Positions 1 through 5,368 of a DNA stretch of 5,414 nt are shown here, piece by piece (positions within the stretch are counted from its first letter, which is position 1; each line of letters begins with the position of its first letter). The stretch is from an uncultured Clostridia bacterium. GTDB taxonomy: Bacteria; Bacillota; Clostridia; Christensenellales; Aristaeellaceae. Both the position numbers and the translations under genes were made by a program. Location of the stretch: assembly GCA_946615495.1 (NCBI GenBank), contig CAMOHY010000176.1, positions 1 to 5,414 of the forward strand. Reading direction: 5' to 3'. The notes below the pieces were generated by a model. The model worked only from the letters and a program-made list of their open reading frames with translations. It ran no database searches and was not told where the DNA came from.

Positions 1-10
1 ATTGATGTTC

Positions 11-69
11 CCATCGAAAGACTGCTTGCAGACTTTCGATGGCAGAGCATCGACATTGTCGATGCTCTG
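11..69. repeat. Two tandem palindromes (long hairpins) in the left intergenic region
   Basis: The first palindrome has arms at 11-20 (CCATCGAAAG) and 33-42 (CTTTCGATGG), ten perfect pairs. After one A/A mismatch an inner CTGC/GCAG stem (22-25/28-31) continues it, so nearly all of 11-42 is self-complementary. The second has arms at 43-54 (CAGAGCATCGAC) and 58-69 (GTCGATGCTCTG), twelve perfect pairs around a three-base loop. It begins on the base after the first ends. Both carry a CATCGA/TCGATG core, so the right arm of the first (36-41) can also pair with the left arm of the second (48-53). Neither is followed by a T-run, so these are not terminators on their own. They could be a 3'-UTR structure of a convergent gene on the left or a dispersed intergenic palindrome family. 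Copy number elsewhere cannot be judged from one window. Confidence 0.8.
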
Positions 70-70
70 A

Positions 71-97
71 GGGGCTGTCTTACGACAGCCCCTTTTT
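71..97 (+). terminator. Intrinsic terminator, plus-strand direction
   Basis: A perfect nine-base-pair stem, GGGGCTGTC (71-79) with GACAGCCCC (84-92), closes a TTAC loop and is followed by five T (93-97). The T-run is on the plus-strand side, so it serves transcription entering from the left, from a gene outside the window. On the minus strand the stem is preceded by A residues and followed by TCAGAGC, so it is a poor terminator for the DUF1292 gene, although the hairpin could still protect the 3' end of that mRNA. Confidence 0.85.
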
Positions 98-115
98 CGC
101 GCAATCAGAATCCGC

Positions 116-433
116 TTATTCCTCTTCTTCCTCGTCCATCATGACCAGGAATTTGTTGAACACGGCCTGGGAAACCTCCTCGTCGTCCACGGACACGTAA
201 ATGTCCTCGTCGGTTTCGGGGTCCTTTTCGATCTTGAGGATCAGCACTTCGCCCTCTTCGTCGTCCTGCTGTTCATCGCCCAGCAGCATCAGCACCACGT
301 ACAATTCGCCCTCGTGGTCGATGGTGGTCAGGTATTCAAACTGGCTGGTCACGCCATCCTCATCGGTCAGCTCAATAATGCCTTCGGGAAGCTCTTCTTC
401 TTCGGGTACATTGTTCTTGATATCGTCTGCCAT
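116..433 (-). CDS. Acidic DUF1292 family protein (YrzB-like)
   Basis: This encodes 105 residues, small and cytoplasmic, with no signal peptide or membrane segment. The core matches my recollection of the DUF1292 pattern: a Glu/Asp-rich start, FEYLTTIDHEGELYVVL at 32-48, an EVLILKIEKD strand at 62-71, and an IYVSVDDEEVSQAVFNKF block at 78-95. Acidic runs at 11-14, 57-60 and 101-105 (five terminal Glu) make it strongly acidic. No catalytic motif is visible and the family function is unknown. It is the last gene of the ireB-ruvX-DUF1292 set, the order seen as yrzL-yrrK-yrzB in Bacillus subtilis. The start is the ATG at 431-433, with GGAGG (plus-strand 443-447) nine bases upstream. A 57-base gap separates it from ruvX, with no promoter seen there, so cotranscription is likely. 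Family assignment is from pattern recognition and function is not inferred. Confidence 0.9.
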   Translation of the reverse strand: MADDIKNNVPEEEELPEGIIELTDEDGVTSQFEYLTTIDHEGELYVVLMLLGDEQQDDEEGEVLILKIEKDPETDEDIYVSVDDEEVSQAVFNKFLVMMDEEEEE

Positions 434-462
434 GGATAATATCCTCCAAATCTATTCAATCA

Positions 463-476
463 TGCCGTTTCCGGCA
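463..476 (-). other. Small GNRA-type hairpin between ruvX and the DUF1292 gene
   Basis: On the transcribed (minus) strand, TGCCG and CGGCA form a five-pair stem closed by a GAAA tetraloop. It sits in the 57-base gap just after the ruvX stop and before the DUF1292 ribosome binding site. No T-run follows, so it is not a terminator. It may be an mRNA processing or stability element, or chance. Confidence 0.4.
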
Positions 477-490
477 GGAAAGGCTAAGAA

Positions 491-910
491 TCAGCGCTGG
501 GGCCTGCTATCCAAATAGCTTTGCAGGATCACGGCGGCGGCCACCTTGTCCACAGTGCCTTTTCTCTCGTCCCGGCGCATGCCGCCCTCAATCAGCGCCT
601 GGTGGGCGGACACAGTGGAAAGCCGCTCATCCTGAAATTCCACCGGTAGCCCGGCTTCCCGCAGCTTGTCCGCAAAGGCCATCACCTTTTCGGCCTGAAA
701 GCCCACCGACCCATCCATATTTTTGGGCAGCCCGCACACCACCAGCACGGCGCCGTTTTCCGCGTATAATTTCTGAAAATGCTTTACGTCCGGCCCATAG
801 CCCACCCGGTTGTATACGCTGTGGGGGGAAGCAATCCACTGCATTTCATCGCTCAAAGCCACGCCGATGCGTTTATCGCCCACGTCCAGGCCCAGAATCC
901 TGCCGCTCAT
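491..910 (-). CDS. ruvX: YqgF/RuvX family RNase H-fold nuclease (putative pre-16S rRNA nuclease / Holliday junction resolvase)
   Basis: This encodes 139 residues, full length for the family. It has the RuvC-like RNase H fold hallmarks in order: GLDVGDKRIGVALSD at 7-21 with the first catalytic Asp at 9; CGLPKNMDGSVG at 59-70; DERLSTVSA at 94-102; and VDKVAAAVILQSYLD at 120-134 with the last metal-binding Asp at 121. Family members process the 5' end of 16S rRNA precursor in E. coli (YqgF), and some resolve Holliday junctions, so the exact substrate in this organism is open. The protein is cytoplasmic. Its ATG (908-910) overlaps the ireB stop in an ATGA junction. There is no good Shine-Dalgarno upstream, only an isolated GGA, so translation is probably coupled to ireB. 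All key residues are present and nothing is truncated. Confidence 0.96.
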   Translation of the reverse strand: MSGRILGLDVGDKRIGVALSDEMQWIASPHSVYNRVGYGPDVKHFQKLYAENGAVLVVCGLPKNMDGSVGFQAEKVMAFADKLREAGLPVEFQDERLSTVSAHQALIEGGMRRDERKGTVDKVAAAVILQSYLDSRPQR

Positions 911-1170
911 CGGTCCAGCTTGTTTTCTACATAAAAGCGCACCAATTCTTCCAAAATTTCATCCCGCTCCAGCCGGCAAATCAGGCTGCGGGCACCCTGG
1001 AAGCTGGTGATATATGTAGGGTCGCCAGTAAGCACATAGCCCACCAGCTGGGTAATGGGGTCGTAGCCCTTTCCCTGCAGCGCGCGGTAGACATGCGCGA
1101 GAATATCGGATGCAGTTTCGTTTCCCTCCGGCAGCGGGCGCAGCTTTGTAGTTTCAAACCGTTCAGACAT
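907..1170 (-). CDS. ireB: IreB/ReoM family regulatory phosphoprotein (YrzL, DUF965)
   Basis: This encodes 87 residues, matching the usual 85-90. The conserved core KGYDPITQLVGYVLTGDP (34-51) and the C-terminal ERDEILEELVRFY helix (68-80) identify the family. In Enterococcus (IreB) and Listeria (ReoM) it is a target of the PASTA-domain Ser/Thr kinase. In Listeria, phosphorylation at Thr7 stops ReoM from promoting ClpCP degradation of MurA, linking the kinase to peptidoglycan synthesis. Here threonines lie at positions 7 and 8 (FETTK), the expected phospho-acceptor position; phosphorylation itself is inferred. The start is the ATG at 1168-1170, with AGGGAGGG (plus-strand 1176-1183) just upstream. 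An in-frame GTG at 1186-1188 is rejected because it falls at the predicted transcription start. It is the first gene of a three-gene operon and its stop overlaps ruvX by four bases. Confidence 0.96.
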   Translation of the reverse strand: MSERFETTKLRPLPEGNETASDILAHVYRALQGKGYDPITQLVGYVLTGDPTYITSFQGARSLICRLERDEILEELVRFYVENKLDR

Positions 1171-1193
1171 TGCGCTCCCTCCCTTCACTTATC

Positions 1194-1222
1194 ATTATAC
1201 ACGATTTACAGCCATCCCGCAA
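1194..1222 (-). promoter_or_regulatory. Predicted sigma-A-type promoter of the ireB-ruvX-DUF1292 operon
   Basis: A perfect -10 box TATAAT (plus-strand 1194-1199) is preceded at a 17-base spacer by TTGCGG (1217-1222), which matches only the TTG half of the -35 consensus. Transcription would start near 1187, giving a short leader that contains the ireB ribosome binding site. The -10 is convincing and the -35 is weak. A separate TTGACA at 1244-1249 lies too far away to serve this -10. Confidence 0.65.
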
Positions 1223-1293
1223 GGTAAAAAAGTCCCGAAAACTTGTCAAAATTTTGGTATTGATCGAAGCTGCGCGGCAGGTGCCTGCCCCCA

Positions 1294-4170
1294 TTACGGG
1301 ACCGCCTCAAACTGCATAATCATGGAGCCAAAGAAATCCAGGCTCAGGCCCTGCTCATTGGGCGTAAAGCGAAGCTGGCCCGCGCCGTAATAATTCATCA
1401 CCGCCGCGCCGTCCTCCACCCACCAGGTAAGCCCCGGCACCTGCGCGCCCGACATGGTAAAGTCCGCCGTGCCGTCGGCGTGGAACAGGATGGCGTATTC
1501 AGCGCCCAGGGCGGAAGCGTCCAGAATGTGGCCGCTGGAATCGGCGCTGGTGCACACAAATTTTACCTCCAGGGGAATATCGCCCGTTTCGCCCTTGGGA
1601 TTGGCCTGGATTTGGGGGCCTTCTATTTTCTGGCAATAAATGGTCACGCCCATGGTGTCTACGGAAAGCATGCCGTCCTGCCGCAGGGAAATGATTTCAT
1701 TTAGGAAGGACAAATCCTGCCCTTCAGGGGAATCGAAGGCAAGCTTCAATTGCCCGTCCTCAAAGGCGAAGGTTTCCTCCCGGCCAAATAAGCTCACCTG
1801 CAGCCCGTCGATGGCCACGGTCAAATCGCTGGTGCCGAAAACCATATCGCACAGCCCGGCGGCCAAGGGGCCGTCGGCGGGAATCGTCATATCCTCGCTG
1901 ACGATATAGGCGGCTTGCCACCTTCCGCCAAATTCTTCCAGGCGGGCGGCGACTGCCGGGGCGGGAGAAAAGGAAGGTCCCTCCGGCGCTTCCCTGGCAA
2001 ACACCATGCCCGCGCCCTCTTCTTCCCCACGCAGGGAGCCGTCCTCCTGCAGGGCAAGCAATTCCGTGCTGCCGTTCAGCGTCACCAGCACGCCGTTCTC
2101 CTGGGCCGTCCATTGGCCCAGCGCGTTTTCGTCCGGCCCCTGCGTTTCCGCTGTGCCGTCGGCGTTCAGGCTCATCACGATGCTCACCCCAAAGTCCGCC
2201 GGGTTCATGGTCTGGCCGCCCATCTCCATGGCGGTTAGGTACCACACGCCGCCAAGCCGTTCATAGTCCGCCGGGGCAGGCGGCACGGGCGCGGCGGTGG
2301 GCGCCAGGGTGGGTTCGGGCGTAGGCTCCATCGTCGGTTCCGCAGTGGGCTCCGGCGTGGGTTCGGGCGTAGGTTCCATCGTCGGCTCCGCAGTGGGCTG
2401 CAGGCCGGGAATGTTCAGGCCCAAAGCGGATGCCAGGGCTATGCTGTCCTCCCCGCCGTCAAGGGCGGTGCGCAGGGTGGTCACGCCATTGCAGCCCGCA
2501 AAGGCGCTGTCGGGCAAAATGGCGGGGTCGCAGAGCAGCGTAATTGTTTTCAGCTGGGCGCAGCCTGCGAAGGCGTATTCGCCCACAGCCTGAACAGACG
2601 CGGGCAGGGTGAGCGTTTCCAGGGCAGAGTTCCGGAAGGCCGCTTCGCCGATGTGGGTTACGGAATCAAACAGGTCCGCTTCCTTTACCGCGCTGTCCGC
2701 AAAGGCCTCCGCGCCGATGGAAACGAACGCGTCATTATAAGGAACGGAAAAGTATTCCACCGTCTGGTTGCCCTTCAGCGCTCCGTCGGCGATGCCGGTA
2801 ATGGTTTCGCCGTCAAAGGTGTCCCAGGGGCGGATGTGGGTCATTTGTCCGGTGTAGCCGGTCATCAGGCCGTTTTCGTAGGTGCTCAGCCCGTCACTGG
2901 GATAATCCGCGTTGGGATTCTGCATGCGCCACACGCGGGCGCTTTGGCCCATGGCGTCAAAGGCTGCCTGAGCGTCCAGCATGGCCTGCTTGGAGGCCTT
3001 CCAGTTCAGGTCCACATCCGTGATGCTAAGGCCCTCAAAGGCGTCGGAGGCGATGTCCGGCAGGGTCATGCCGTCAAAGTACAGGTAATTCACCGCCGTG
3101 CCCGCAAAGGCCTCGGAGCCGACGGCTTGTATGCCGGCGGGGAAATATACCTTTAGCAGCTTGGCCTTGACAAAGGCCTCGGAACCGATGGTTTTCAAAT
3201 TTTCCGGCAGATGCAGCGCGGCGCCCAGGTTGGTATACGCAAAGGCCTCCGGACCGATGGCTTCCAAGCGGGCGGGGAAATGGAACCCCGCGCCCCAGAA
3301 ATTCATGAACGCCCGCTCCCCGAAGGAAACGACGCTGTCCGGCATATCGATCCAGCCCAGCCGGCTCACACTGCGGAAGGAGCCATCGCCAATGGTTTCC
3401 AGCCCGTCCGGCAGGGAAACGCGGTAGATAAAATTGTTGCCTTCAAAGGCGTAAGCGCCAATATGGCGCACCGGCACGCCGCCGATTTCTGCGGGCACCT
3501 GCACATAGGCGTCCTGCCCGGTGTATTCCTGCAGCGTGCCGCTGTCCGGGTCAAAGAGGAAATCATCGGGGTCGTTTCCGGAGTTTGTGAGCAGGGCGTT
3601 CTGGCCGCTTGGCTGAATATTCACATTTTCCGGCAGGACGGCCCGGTAGGCCTCCACCTGGTCATCCGGCGCCAGAATCACCAGGCCGTCCGGCGTCACG
3701 GTAAAGCATTCCTGGTCAAACACCGGCGCGGGCCCCAGGAAGGTGACGGAGGACAGCGCATCGCACCAATTGAAGCAATTTCTGCCCACGAAGATAAGGG
3801 AAGCGGGCAAAGTGATTTCCCTGAGCTTTTCGCAGCGGGAAAAATTGGTTTCGCCCAAGGCCCGCAGCGTTTCGGGCAGCGTCACCTTTTCCAGGGCGCT
3901 CATGTGGTAGGTGGAGGCATCATTCAAGGCTTGCACGCCCTCGGACACAATCAGCTCGGTAATGCCGCGGTCGTTGGCCAGGGCGCTGTCGTACAGGGAC
4001 AAAACGGGCTTTCCGTCAATTTCGGCGGGTATTGTCACCGCGCCGCCGGGGCCGGAATACCCATCGATGCTTCCGGTGCTTCGGGTGGTGAAAGGGCTGT
4101 TTTCCTCCGCAATACCGTCAAGGGCTCCCAGCGCCAGAAGCAGCGCCAGCAGCAGGCACATTTTTTTCAT
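1294..4170 (-). CDS. Secreted BspA-like leucine-rich-repeat protein with C-terminal lipocalin-like modules
   Basis: This encodes 958 residues. The signal peptide is MKK plus a Leu/Ala core (5-16), with probable cleavage after GIA (19-21). Three LRR_5/BspA-type modules follow, at about 25-190, 203-417 and 427-590. Each opens with a beta-hairpin cap of the form G-x-[IL]-x-x-Y-[ST]-G (33-40, 211-218, 434-441). The cap leads into 22-23-residue repeats with the signature I-G-x-[EG]-A-F and [LF]-P-x-x-[LIV]. A Pro/Thr/Glu linker of EPTx units (591-634) leads to three probable beta-barrel modules at about 637-727, 744-848 and 866-956. The first and third share a lipocalin-like G-x-W / NADGTA or HADGTA pattern. 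No sortase motif, lipobox or terminal membrane helix is seen, so it is probably released or held non-covalently. BspA-like proteins often bind host or surface ligands; the ligand here is unknown. The ATG at 4168-4170 has AGGAGG (4178-4183) seven bases upstream. In-frame upstream codons add 17 non-signal-like residues and are rejected. Confidence 0.92.
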   Translation of the reverse strand: MKKMCLLLALLLALGALDGIAEENSPFTTRSTGSIDGYSGPGGAVTIPAEIDGKPVLSLYDSALANDRGITELIVSEGVQALNDASTYHMSALEKVTLPETLRALGETNFSRCEKLREITLPASLIFVGRNCFNWCDALSSVTFLGPAPVFDQECFTVTPDGLVILAPDDQVEAYRAVLPENVNIQPSGQNALLTNSGNDPDDFLFDPDSGTLQEYTGQDAYVQVPAEIGGVPVRHIGAYAFEGNNFIYRVSLPDGLETIGDGSFRSVSRLGWIDMPDSVVSFGERAFMNFWGAGFHFPARLEAIGPEAFAYTNLGAALHLPENLKTIGSEAFVKAKLLKVYFPAGIQAVGSEAFAGTAVNYLYFDGMTLPDIASDAFEGLSITDVDLNWKASKQAMLDAQAAFDAMGQSARVWRMQNPNADYPSDGLSTYENGLMTGYTGQMTHIRPWDTFDGETITGIADGALKGNQTVEYFSVPYNDAFVSIGAEAFADSAVKEADLFDSVTHIGEAAFRNSALETLTLPASVQAVGEYAFAGCAQLKTITLLCDPAILPDSAFAGCNGVTTLRTALDGGEDSIALASALGLNIPGLQPTAEPTMEPTPEPTPEPTAEPTMEPTPEPTLAPTAAPVPPAPADYERLGGVWYLTAMEMGGQTMNPADFGVSIVMSLNADGTAETQGPDENALGQWTAQENGVLVTLNGSTELLALQEDGSLRGEEEGAGMVFAREAPEGPSFSPAPAVAARLEEFGGRWQAAYIVSEDMTIPADGPLAAGLCDMVFGTSDLTVAIDGLQVSLFGREETFAFEDGQLKLAFDSPEGQDLSFLNEIISLRQDGMLSVDTMGVTIYCQKIEGPQIQANPKGETGDIPLEVKFVCTSADSSGHILDASALGAEYAILFHADGTADFTMSGAQVPGLTWWVEDGAAVMNYYGAGQLRFTPNEQGLSLDFFGSMIMQFEAVP
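2309..2399. repeat. 48-bp tandem duplication encoding the EPTx linker
   Basis: Segments 2309-2351 and 2357-2399 are 43 bases long, offset by 48, and differ at only two positions. They encode two 16-residue copies (residues 591-606 and 607-622) built from the four-residue unit [EQ]-P-T-x, with T-A-E-P-T-M-E-P common to both. A finer 12-base period is visible within each. The length is a multiple of three, so copy-number changes would alter linker length without a frameshift. This is a flexible extracellular spacer between the LRR and lipocalin-like parts. Confidence 0.9.
3104..3260. repeat. Near-identical 22-nt DNA segments in consecutive LRR units
   Basis: Segments starting at 3104, 3170 and 3239 share a common pattern around AAAGGCCTC followed by a CCGAYGG end. 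They are spaced 66 and 69 bases apart, equal to 22 and 23 codons. They encode the IG-x-EAF or VG-x-EAF corner of successive LRRs. A fourth related copy is at 2699-2720 in the third module. The DNA-level identity beyond the protein motif suggests recent internal duplication or gene conversion, though constrained codon choice could explain part of it. Confidence 0.7.
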
Positions 4171-4206
4171 TTTCCGCCCTCCTTTTTTGAACAGTCGGGT
4201 GTTGAT

Positions 4207-4221
4207 GGAAAACGTTATCAT
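4207..4221 (-). promoter_or_regulatory. Candidate cre / LacI-family operator at the exoprotein promoter
   Basis: Read on the minus strand, ATGATAACGTTTTCC matches the Bacillus CcpA cre consensus WTGWAARCGYWWWCW at 13 of 15 positions. Around the central CG, the twelve bases GATAACGTTTTC form a palindrome with one mismatch. The site lies immediately downstream of the predicted transcription start (near 4223), where bound CcpA or another LacI-type repressor would block initiation or elongation. The assignment rests on consensus matching alone. Confidence 0.4.
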
Positions 4222-4229
4222 TTATGTCC

Positions 4230-4257
4230 AGTATAACATATTTTTCCTATATTTGAA
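4230..4257 (-). promoter_or_regulatory. Predicted extended -10 promoter of the LRR exoprotein gene
   Basis: On the minus strand TGTTATACT forms an extended -10 (TGn plus TATACT, five of six; plus-strand 4230-4238). TTCAAA (4252-4257) lies 16 bases upstream as a four-of-six -35. The predicted start near 4223 gives a leader of about 50 bases. It lies entirely between the kinase stop and the exoprotein start, and no terminator separates the two genes, so readthrough from the kinase gene remains possible. Confidence 0.7.
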
Positions 4258-4261
4258 AGGC

Positions 4262-5242
4262 TTACCAAGAAATTTGTGCGCACTGGGCCAAAAGCTCCTC
4301 CCGTATGCCGTCGTAAAACCGGATTTGCGCAAGGGTCTGCTTTACCTGCCGGATGCCCATTTCCTTTTCCTCCAGGGCGCCCTCCAGGCCCAACGCGCGT
4401 TTTACATTGTATTCCAGCCATTCCAGGCGGCCAATGTTGCAGGAATACAGCGTTTCCCAATCCTTGGGCGCCTCGCCGCCTCCGGCGGCATAGCCCCGCA
4501 GGAACGCGCGGAAAAGAGAAAAATCCAGCCTGCTTTCCTCGTAGCCCGCCCAGCACAGGGCCAATTCAAACAGCTCCATCTGCGGCTGGGAATAATCCAG
4601 GCATTCCAGATCGATGATGCGGAAATCGTCCCCCGCCCACAGCACGTTTTTGCAGTCCATGTCGTTATGGCAAATGGCGGAAAGGGGCGGCAGGCGCTTT
4701 CGGGCCCGGTTGCCCATCTCCTGGCTTTTTTGGATGAGCGGCAGGCATTCGGCCAGCATAAGGTGAATTTCCATGCCAGCCCGCTTCGTTTTTTCCAGAT
4801 ATAATTCCCAATCGATGCTTATGGGCGCGCTATCTCGCGCTTCGCCTCTTTGGTCGATTGCGTGAATGGCCGCCAGCGCCCCGCCCACCCGCTCGCAGTG
4901 CCGGGGCGTAACCTCGTTTTGCCGGAGGCTTTTGCCAGCGTAATAATCAAACAGATAAAAGTATTCCCCGCCAGCCCGCTGCATCTTTTGCCCGTTCAGG
5001 TGCAGGGCGGGCAGAATGGGCAGCCCGCGCGCCTCCAAAACGCTTTCCAGGCCCTCCGCCCGGGCAAAATTTCCCATCGCGGCGCTTCTTTTCATGATGG
5101 CGCCGTTCAGCCGCTTGAGGGCAAAATCCCCCCGGTCGGTTTGAAGCCGATACATTCTGTGCAAAAAGCCGCCGCTCAGGGGAATGGGCTCCTGAATCAG
5201 ATGAAAATGGCAAATTTTTTCTACTTCCGCAAAGAAATCCAT
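4262..5242 (-). CDS. APH/choline-kinase-fold phosphotransferase, substrate unknown
   Basis: This encodes 326 residues, cytoplasmic, with the aminoglycoside phosphotransferase (APH, kinase-like) fold. The N-lobe has LSGGFLHRMYRLQT (22-35) as a probable nucleotide-binding hairpin and the lysine of FALKR at 43. After the hinge (YFYLFDYYAGKSL, 94-106), the C-lobe carries the Brenner motif CHNDMDCKNVLW (191-202) with catalytic Asp194 and Asn199. It also has IIDLECLDY (209-217), supplying metal-binding Asp211. All core residues are present, so it should be active. The family phosphorylates small molecules such as aminoglycosides, choline, thiamine, sugars and amino-acid-like alcohols; CotS-type spore-coat kinases are also related. 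Nothing here selects a substrate, and antibiotic resistance should not be assumed. The start is the ATG at 5240-5242, with AAGGAG (5255-5260) twelve bases upstream, a slightly long spacing. A GTG at 5318-5320 is rejected because it lies upstream of the promoter. Confidence 0.87.
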   Translation of the reverse strand: MDFFAEVEKICHFHLIQEPIPLSGGFLHRMYRLQTDRGDFALKRLNGAIMKRSAAMGNFARAEGLESVLEARGLPILPALHLNGQKMQRAGGEYFYLFDYYAGKSLRQNEVTPRHCERVGGALAAIHAIDQRGEARDSAPISIDWELYLEKTKRAGMEIHLMLAECLPLIQKSQEMGNRARKRLPPLSAICHNDMDCKNVLWAGDDFRIIDLECLDYSQPQMELFELALCWAGYEESRLDFSLFRAFLRGYAAGGGEAPKDWETLYSCNIGRLEWLEYNVKRALGLEGALEEKEMGIRQVKQTLAQIRFYDGIREELLAQCAQISW

Positions 5243-5282
5243 GATGCCGCGTAACTCCTTATTCTTTTCATTCGCCGTTTTC

Positions 5283-5311
5283 ATCATAGCATAAGGGGCG
5301 GCAAAAAACAA
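5283..5311 (-). promoter_or_regulatory. Predicted extended -10 promoter of the phosphotransferase gene
   Basis: On the minus strand TGCTATGAT is an extended -10 with five of six matches to TATAAT (hexamer at 5283-5288). TTGTTT (5306-5311) lies 17 bases upstream and supplies the TTG half of a -35. The predicted start near 5276 gives a leader of about 34 bases containing the ribosome binding site. It lies directly downstream of a terminator, which supports an independent transcription unit. Confidence 0.65.
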
Positions 5312-5320
5312 TCGCTGCAC

Positions 5321-5345
5321 GAAAAAGAACCGGCAAAGCCGGTCC
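5321..5345 (-). terminator. Intrinsic terminator, minus-strand direction
   Basis: In the minus-strand transcript GGACCGGC pairs with GCCGGUUC around a UUU loop. This is eight pairs including one G-U, followed by five U (plus-strand A-run 5322-5326). It ends transcription coming from the right of the window before the phosphotransferase promoter. The nearest minus-strand stop codon upstream is at 5369-5371, a typical distance. Confidence 0.85.
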
Positions 5346-5368
5346 TGCGGATGGTTGATGGCGCTGTC

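Noticed and set aside
1171..1188. GTG start at 1186-1188 for IreB
   Set aside because: It coincides with the predicted transcription start and would shift the phospho-acceptor threonine away from the family position.
1227..1245. Intrinsic terminator after the exoprotein gene
   Set aside because: The stem has only four Watson-Crick pairs plus wobble pairs, too weak to call as a terminator despite the following T-run.
1221..1249. Second ireB promoter using the perfect TTGACA at 1244-1249
   Set aside because: At a 17-base spacer the -10 would be TACCTT, only three of six matches; the TATAAT at 1194-1199 is too distant.
1760..2245. Second minus-strand frame inside the exoprotein gene
   Set aside because: It is Arg/Gly-rich out-of-frame translation of the barrel region with no supporting start signal.
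2309..2399. CRISPR-like or minisatellite array
   Set aside because: There are only two long copies with no unique spacers, fully in frame and encoding EPTx repeats.
4156..4158. Lipobox cysteine at residue 5 of the exoprotein
   Set aside because: The Cys lies before the hydrophobic core, too early for lipoprotein signal peptidase cleavage.
4171..4221. Upstream in-frame start for the exoprotein at 4221
   Set aside because: It would put 17 polar residues before the signal peptide and lies at the predicted transcription start. The ATG at 4168-4170 has an ideal AGGAGG.
3211..4236. Long plus-strand open frame (341 codons) antisense to the exoprotein gene
   Set aside because: It is a shadow of the LRR gene in a GC-rich region: no ribosome binding site, no recognisable domain, and the minus-strand gene has signal peptide, repeats and promoter.
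3911..4804. Plus-strand open frame (297 codons) spanning the exoprotein and phosphotransferase genes
   Set aside because: It runs antisense across two clear genes and the promoter between them, and its translation shows no family pattern.
5243..5320. GTG start at 5318-5320 for the phosphotransferase
   Set aside because: It lies upstream of the predicted promoter and next to the terminator, and the extra 26 residues do not fit the kinase fold.
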